Positions 58,555-64,000 of a stretch of 64,000 nucleotides of DNA are shown here, piece after piece. The DNA lies in contig NC_092577.1 of assembly GCF_037975245.1 (NCBI RefSeq), positions 3,555,501 to 3,619,500 on the forward strand. Reading direction: 5' to 3'. This stretch comes from Apostichopus japonicus. Lineage: Eukaryota > Echinodermata > Holothuroidea > Aspidochirotida > Stichopodidae. Both the position numbers and the translations under genes were made by a program. Every line of letters begins with the position of its first letter. Positions within the stretch are counted from its first letter, which is position 1. Under the pieces are notes generated by a model. The model saw only the letters and a list, made by a program, of their open reading frames with translations, made no database searches and had not been told where the DNA came from.

Positions 58555-59436
58555 TCAACTTGTTAAGTTATGTTCAAAAAGACTTTTTGTGAAAGAAGAT
58601 GTTAGTACTAATTTCTCCCAATCCTTTGTAGAAACTGTCGTAATGTGTTTAACATGATCTTTTACTTCTTCTGCAAGAAGTTGCTCTCCGCTTTGGCTAT
58701 ATTTAACTACATAACACTTTTCAACAGAGGGAATTGATGAATACAAAATATAGATATGCCCACTAACGTCTGTGGTAACCCCTCGTGGCCACCAACTATC
58801 ATCGGGCTTTGTAAACGTAAGAACCCGCTCACATATTGTCTCATCAAAGTTCATTGAGACCAAAAATGCCTTCTTGAAAACTTGATCACAAATCAGAAGA
58901 CATTTTCCATGCACTTTCATCACTTTGGGCCAACTGATCTCCTCGGGTAATTTCATTTGGAAACGATATTCCAAGTTATCGTCACATACGTAAACATTTC
59001 TGCTGTTCTCCAATCCAACAATAATGAGACTACGGAGTGCGTCTGCAGCAACGCAAGACAATGGCATATCAGGTGTGTGACCTGGCACAATGTCATGTAT
59101 ACTGTTTTCCTTGTAGCTGCTCTCTAAAATATTGAAAATTCCAATTTCATGATGACACCTTACTGTAGCAACTCTGTAGTCTGACAAAGAATCACAATAA
59201 CACCAAGCGCTTCCATCAGTCGAGTCGGAAATTTTCAAAGTCTTATTCGTTAACAATCCTGCTTTCAAGTCGACGGAGATGATATATGACGTACGCCTTG
59301 TTGTGTCACCTGTAATGAAAACGGTCCCATTTTTGCAACCGGCAATGTCGTTGATACACCATTGACCATCATCATAACCCGATAAACTAAGATTTTCCCG
59401 TTTCGTGAACGATAACATCCTATACCTGTGATCCAT
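58555..59436 (-). CDS. Propeller-only TRIM relative, open copy
   Basis: It encodes 293 residues with no RING, B-box or coiled coil. The sequence aligns with the C-terminal third of the adjacent TRIM: GQWCINDIAGCKNGTVFITG matches KQWGINGITGNEEGTIVVTG, CHHEIGIFNI matches CWNNEIGLYDI, WPKVMKVHGKCLLICDQ matches WPRDIAVHGNNLIVCD, and WWPRGVTTDVSGHIYILYSS matches CWPIGVCTDQNEFIYMLWS. This predicts a six-bladed beta-propeller, the substrate-binding part of such ligases. The start chosen is Met at 59436. The sequence CACAG|GT just after it could instead be an acceptor, so an upstream exon is possible, but no RBCC-coding DNA lies between here and 61830. It might act as a decoy for the full ligase's substrates (inference) or be a truncated copy. 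Confidence 0.65.
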   Translation of the reverse strand: MDHRYRMLSFTKRENLSLSGYDDGQWCINDIAGCKNGTVFITGDTTRRTSYIISVDLKAGLLTNKTLKISDSTDGSAWCYCDSLSDYRVATVRCHHEIGIFNILESSYKENSIHDIVPGHTPDMPLSCVAADALRSLIIVGLENSRNVYVCDDNLEYRFQMKLPEEISWPKVMKVHGKCLLICDQVFKKAFLVSMNFDETICERVLTFTKPDDSWWPRGVTTDVSGHIYILYSSIPSVEKCYVVKYSQSGEQLLAEEVKDHVKHITTVSTKDWEKLVLTSSFTKSLFEHNLTS

Positions 59437-61621
59437 TTTAAAAGCAAACAGTAAACACAGAGATGCCTATCGTCTTAAAATCTATGATGCTTCCATCTGT
59501 TCCAATATTTCCTTTGTATTAAAAGGGAACGAAAAGTGACAACAAATTTGGTAACAGGTTGAGATAGTTAAAATAGGATGTTTTCTTTGTATAAACTTCG
59601 TATGGTGGATGATGTAAAAGGCAATGCGATGTAGGAAAGAGATCATTCATCCAATGAAAGTCAATGAAACTAATGGCACTATAGTCGACGATTACATTTT
59701 ACTTTTCCAGTTGTTCCAAATAAATACGATACTTAGCTTGCTTATCAAAATAGACAATCCATTTGCGGAATTTCCTTAGTAAAAATCCATCTTTATGTCA
59801 TTTTAAAACATAAACTCGAATCGTCACGATTTCACAGACAATGGTGTCTGCAGTAAGCTATCGATTTATTTTAATATTAACTATAGAATAGATATATAGC
59901 TCACGACCGTTGTATGCTACGTCAATAGAAAATTCCACACTACACCGGTACTGGTAAGCTTCGACGCATCCTTCCCAAATTCAAATCAATAAATGTTAAG
60001 ACGCCTTGCTCGCTCTATGTTCTCTGAAGTTCAAAGTATATACATACACAAACATGTAAAGAACTGTTTTAAGTATTGTCAAAAGAAAATGGGTTTCACA
60101 CAATGGAGTTCAACCATTATTGCAGCAATAGGGGAATCCCCAATAACTATTTCGACTACATATAGGACAGACGGCGTTCCAAGTAAGTAAATATCATGTG
60201 AAAATCAATAGTTGGCTATTGCATAGAGGTGCCGCCATACACACATTGTAAAGTTTGGAAGCAACTCTCTGCGGTGATATTATATATGATACAATAAATC
60301 TATATAGTATGGAGATTTACGTTACATTGTATATAGTCTTTGTAATGATATCGTACTGTTATTATTGTAAGGATTACATATTACAGAAATTCTGACTCAA
60401 TAAGGTTACTAAAGTTATCAATGAGAACTAATCAGAGTTGAGCTGGACTTGGAAAGGAATTATAGTTTGTTGGTTTCTGTTCTGAAGTATGGCGTCTTAT
60501 TAGCACTGCAAAACAAGCAATGATCTATACGCGAGCGTGTTGCTGCCACAGGCCTCAATCCAACACAACCGAATGTTGGTCCGATGCCTGGCAACTCTCA
60601 TATCGCGATCAGTGGTTTCTCAGCACCAAGAGCTAAAAGAGAAGCTATCCTTCTTCAATACTTCAGTAAGTAGGAAGTCCCAAAGCTTGATATGTTTCGT
60701 CATATGGATGACTTTGCTCAATCCAAAGAAACGTCAAACATAGACTCCAACAGCAGCCAGCGTTGTAGAATCAACGTCAGCAGTTTGAAACCGAGAACTA
60801 TGTCTGTAACAGAATGACAGGGACAAAATGAGTAGATCAAGTCAAAAACAGATAATTTAGACCGTATGTAACAATGTCTATTAAAACGACCATACATCTC
60901 TTCTTTCGTCCATTGTCATCTAGTCTACGTTTTTTTCTTATGGCCCCAAATCTTTATTTCTGCGCACCATTATCCCAAAAGATTAGACCATCAACTTCAG
61001 ACACAATATAGTTACCACCTCTGATTGTTTTACGTTTTACACAAATATTTGTGCTACTCGGATATGAATCTATTGGTTCATATGTAATTGACGCCATCTA
61101 TTTTCTATGTTGATCATTGTGGATGACTGTGTTTACTTGTTTTGCATACGTCGATTATTGATATAAAGGGCGAAGAATGATCTTTAACTGCTTATGACCG
61201 AAAATGTCTTGCATTGGCGTGCATGCAACTTTTCAACAGCTTTTTTCGTAACAGCAACGTTTTTAATGATAAAAAACATTTTCATTCCTTATTATTGGTT
61301 GACCAAAAGGCATTTGTTTCGAAATGTGTGCACAATTTCATGACTCAGCAAGGCTTTTAACACAAAGTTGTCAATTCACTGGCGGCTTTAAAACAACTTT
61401 AAAACAAACATATTAAACAAAATCTGTACGTATAATACTTTCATAGCAATTGCACCTATAATCATTTAGACCACGACATTGCAAATTGTGTCGTTGATAT
61501 TACCAGTATGTGGGTATATCTACAAGACATGTGTATCTTAAAAAATATATAAATTAACACACCCTGACTTTGTCAATAAGCTGCTGGTTTATTGCTGTCA
61601 TGTGCTAAATGCAAGAAACGT
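59437..61621. other. Intergenic block B sequence between the two TRIM-related genes
   Basis: Apart from the exon-like stretches at 59993-60669, no gene is seen. Collinear with 32415-34556. Confidence 0.5.
59993..60669 (+). other. Two exon-like stretches with consensus donors
   Basis: A frame from ATG 59993 (MLRRLARSMFSEVQSIYIHK...) reaches a GTAAGT donor at about 60182. A second stretch after TTGCTGCCACAG (about 60548-60559) reads LNPTQPNVGPMPGNSHIAIS and ends at another GTAAGT (about 60664). Joined phases agree. In block A both stretches carry frame-breaking indels, and I recognise no family. Possibly 5' exons of an unknown plus-strand gene, or chance. Confidence 0.25.
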
Positions 61622-61746
61622 TCATAACATTGATGGACAATTAGAACATTGGTGGACTATTAGAACATTGATGGACTATTAGAACATTCATGAACTATTA
61701 GGCCATTGATGGACACTTACAACATTGATGGACTATAACAACATGT
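61622..61746. repeat. ~19-bp minisatellite downstream of the TRIM gene, block B
   Basis: Same array as 34557-34680 with a few substitutions; 84 bp beyond the TRIM stop codon. Confidence 0.85.
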
Positions 61747-61829
61747 TTAGAGTCGACAGAAGTTAGAGGTACGTCGGTAAAACCTTAATCTGGACTCATT
61801 CAATCATCACTCTGCCACGCTATGCTATT

Positions 61830-64000
61830 TTACTCATAACCAAAAGATGACTGAAAACTTACTAAGTTGTACTGAAATATTTTCCCAGTTTTCCAGGTAG
61901 ACACTAATAATGTTTCTCCTCTTCTGGTGCTCACCGTAGAAATACACAACGCGTCATCATGCACATGTCTTGTTGCAAGTAAACGTTGTCCATCGCGACT
62001 GTATTGTACTAATAGGCGTTTAAATGAACTCATAGTAACTGCTGACCACAACATGTAGATGAATTCATTTTGGTCAGTGCATACGCCAATGGGCCAACAA
62101 TTAGAGCTTTTGGTGTTTGGTTTGGCAAACTGGAACATAACCATGCAAGTCGAGCCCGTAATAGAGATAGCGTAAGCTTCCATACCGGTTCTATCACACA
62201 CTATTAGATTATTGCCGTGTACCGCAATGTCTCTGGGCCATCGAACGGTAGATGGAAGGCTAAGGGCATGACTGTAATTCAATTGGTCATCGAAGACGGA
62301 AATATCTCGGCTGTCTTTATAACCAATGAATATGTCATTGTTGGCCTCATCAACAGTTACACATGATACATCTTGACCAAAAGGCCAAACGCTATCGTTA
62401 TCCTTTAAGTTCATCTCTGTATATGTGCCATCGCGAATGTCATATAGTCCAATTTCATTATTCCAACAAACTGTTACGACTTTGAACTTTGTCATAAAAT
62501 CACAATAACGACATTCGAAAGCTAATTCGGATTCAATCTCGTCTTGTCTCAAAGTTGTACCTTTCAAATCGATAACAGTAATGTGTGAATGATCTTGCGA
62601 AGACTCACCTGTGACGACAATGGTACCTTCTTCATTGCCAGTGATACCGTTAATGCCCCATTGTTTGGAGTGAATCCCATCGACATCAACCTCGTCATCA
62701 GCAACCTCACTGATGTCAACATGGGACTTTCTATCACAATTCTCAAATTTTGTTATCCTGATTTGCGATAATAACTTAAAATCAGGAATCTCCCTGTCCA
62801 TATCTCGCATCAAACTGTCGACCACAGAGCACATCATTGGTATGCACTGGATGTCAGCCCAATCATTTCGGATCGTAAGATGTGCGCTTACAGTCGCTTG
62901 GATATTGTTAAGCCTGCTATCAATCGAATCCCAAAAATCTAATATAGCTTTCATTTCTTCCTGGTTACGCCTTGCATTTATTTCGATTTCTGACACGATA
63001 CGTTTAAATGCTATCTTGAGGTTAGCAAGTTGATCGAACAGTTTACCTTGTTCTTGGTTATTTTCTGCTTGCAAAGCTTGAAAGGCGGTTTCTAATTCCT
63101 TCTTCTCCTTTTCACATATTCTATCATACTCTTCATTCAATTCTTTGACTTGTTTCTTTAAACTGGGTTTATCTGTTGATATTTTTCCAAGGCTAAGTAC
63201 ATCTTCCATTTGTACCATTCCTCTGTTAAGTTTATCGACTTCATTGTGTATTTTGCCTTTAATAATTTCCTCCATGCGATCAAATTCGTTTTGAATATGG
63301 GATTTTCGTCTTTCAACGACATGCTTGAACTTTTCTGTTGATTTTGTCATTAACGCACGCTTCTTTTGAACCCTTTCAATGTTTTTCAACAAATTATCCA
63401 TCTTTTGGTTGATTCGATTTCGTTCTTCTGATGCCAAATAGGGTACGTCATTGCAAAGCTCGTGATTGGCATGCTCCACCAAAGAACATTCTCTACACAT
63501 AAGATGGTTACCATGACATGTTCTGCAACAAAGTTCTAACATATTTTCGGGATGATCACGGCATCTGGAAATATCTGTTAGTGCAGCCCAATTCGCATTA
63601 TTTAACTGTCCCGTTTTCACATCGTTCATTGCTAGTGTATGATGTCGTGACTTAGACGTTGCTCCATGATTATCAAAGCAATTCTGACAAATGAAATCAT
63701 CACAATTGAAGCAGAAAGCACCAGCATTCTTTATATTTCGACATGACATACACTTCATTCTTGTATCAATAGCTTTCTTTATTCTGTGCAGTTGAAGTAT
63801 GTTCTTCATACTGATGTCAACAAGGAGTCCCTCTACTCCATTCTCTGGTAGTGCGTGAACTATTCCACAATCAGGACATTGTAATTCGTTATCATTTCCA
63901 TCGATAAGACCCATGAGACAACTGCCACAGTATCGATGAAGACATGATAGAAGCTTTGGTTCCTTTAGCTCATTGAGACAGATGGAGCATATTAGTAAGC
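61830..64000 (-). CDS. TRIM E3 ligase, RING/B-box/coiled-coil/propeller, open copy, 5' end outside window
   Basis: The frame is open from the right edge (LLICSICLNELKEPKLLSCL...) to the stop at 61830, about 722 codons in view. The missing N-terminus should be about 14 residues by comparison with 36976. All eight RING ligands are in view (CSIC, CLH, YCGSC, CPDC), followed by B-box1-like C/H sites, B-box2 (CRDH...CCRTC...CREC...H..H), a coiled coil, and the propeller joined without a break (SSQDHSHITVIDLKGTTL). A proposed start at the internal Met (63914) would remove most of the RING and is rejected. This is the intact sister of 34765-36976 and very close to it in sequence. Role by family: ubiquitin ligase, with the propeller choosing the substrate. 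Confidence 0.9.
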   Translation of the reverse strand, partial: LLICSICLNELKEPKLLSCLHRYCGSCLMGLIDGNDNELQCPDCGIVHALPENGVEGLLVDISMKNILQLHRIKKAIDTRMKCMSCRNIKNAGAFCFNCDDFICQNCFDNHGATSKSRHHTLAMNDVKTGQLNNANWAALTDISRCRDHPENMLELCCRTCHGNHLMCRECSLVEHANHELCNDVPYLASEERNRINQKMDNLLKNIERVQKKRALMTKSTEKFKHVVERRKSHIQNEFDRMEEIIKGKIHNEVDKLNRGMVQMEDVLSLGKISTDKPSLKKQVKELNEEYDRICEKEKKELETAFQALQAENNQEQGKLFDQLANLKIAFKRIVSEIEINARRNQEEMKAILDFWDSIDSRLNNIQATVSAHLTIRNDWADIQCIPMMCSVVDSLMRDMDREIPDFKLLSQIRITKFENCDRKSHVDISEVADDEVDVDGIHSKQWGINGITGNEEGTIVVTGESSQDHSHITVIDLKGTTLRQDEIESELAFECRYCDFMTKFKVVTVCWNNEIGLYDIRDGTYTEMNLKDNDSVWPFGQDVSCVTVDEANNDIFIGYKDSRDISVFDDQLNYSHALSLPSTVRWPRDIAVHGNNLIVCDRTGMEAYAISITGSTCMVMFQFAKPNTKSSNCWPIGVCTDQNEFIYMLWSAVTMSSFKRLLVQYSRDGQRLLATRHVHDDALCISTVSTRRGETLLVSTWKTGKIFQYNLVSFQSSFGYE

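Larger units (their letters stand above)
51779..64000 (+). repeat. Duplicated block B (compact copy)
   Basis: It is collinear in the same orientation with block A (4303-36976) but lacks the four large A insertions. From 52474 to 55080 it contains only block sequence without genes: a G-run near 52907-52920, and the CACTA empty site at 54005. It runs off the right edge inside the TRIM gene. Confidence 0.85.

Overview
The window looks like nuclear DNA from a marine invertebrate, most likely a deuterostome and perhaps an echinoderm such as a sea cucumber. This is inferred from AT-rich, intron-bearing, repeat-dense sequence, from expanded RING/B-box/coiled-coil/beta-propeller TRIM genes of the TRIM2/3/56/71-like type, and from several eukaryotic transposon superfamilies. 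I cannot name the species. Nothing bacterial is present. Host coding sequence is a small part of the window; most of it is transposons, their remnants and tandem repeats.

The key to the layout is a long direct duplication. Block A (about 4303 to at least 36976) and block B (about 51779 to the right edge) are collinear copies of one segment. Block B is about 12 kb long and block A about 33 kb. Most of the difference is discrete insertions in A: a 9.6 kb MULE-like element (4918-14530), a 3.2 kb foldback element carrying a nested hAT element (14563-17769), a 4.6 kb CACTA-like element carrying a nested 1.4 kb palindrome (19331-23967), and a 4.3 kb stretch that holds a Crypton-like tyrosine recombinase element (about 25356-29650). 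Block B therefore supplies natural empty sites, and the target-site duplications can be read directly. In return, block B has its own gain of about 1.2 kb containing a 51-bp minisatellite.

The shared segment carries, on the minus strand, a full TRIM gene, a propeller-only TRIM relative and a small TRIM fragment. In block B the first two are open (61830 to the right edge, 58555-59436). In block A both are frameshifted (34765-36976, 31531-32414). Between the blocks lie a second type of TRIM gene (48843-51029) with one in-frame stop, and a TRIM pseudogene fragment (42733-45402) split by a truncated non-LTR retrotransposon with a 31-bp target duplication. Also between the blocks is a small spliced gene for a secreted cysteine-rich peptide (40919-42294) whose cysteine spacing resembles beta-microseminoprotein. 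The left edge (1-4220) is the 3' part of a decayed CACTA-like element.

The most unusual features are: a satellite array inside the MULE-like element that appears to be built from the element's own terminal repeat and has a 433-bp higher-order period; an intact two-exon Crypton recombinase gene between identical 22-bp direct repeats exactly 2,000 bp apart; and two TRIM genes broken independently at the same place, the joint between the RBCC module and the propeller.
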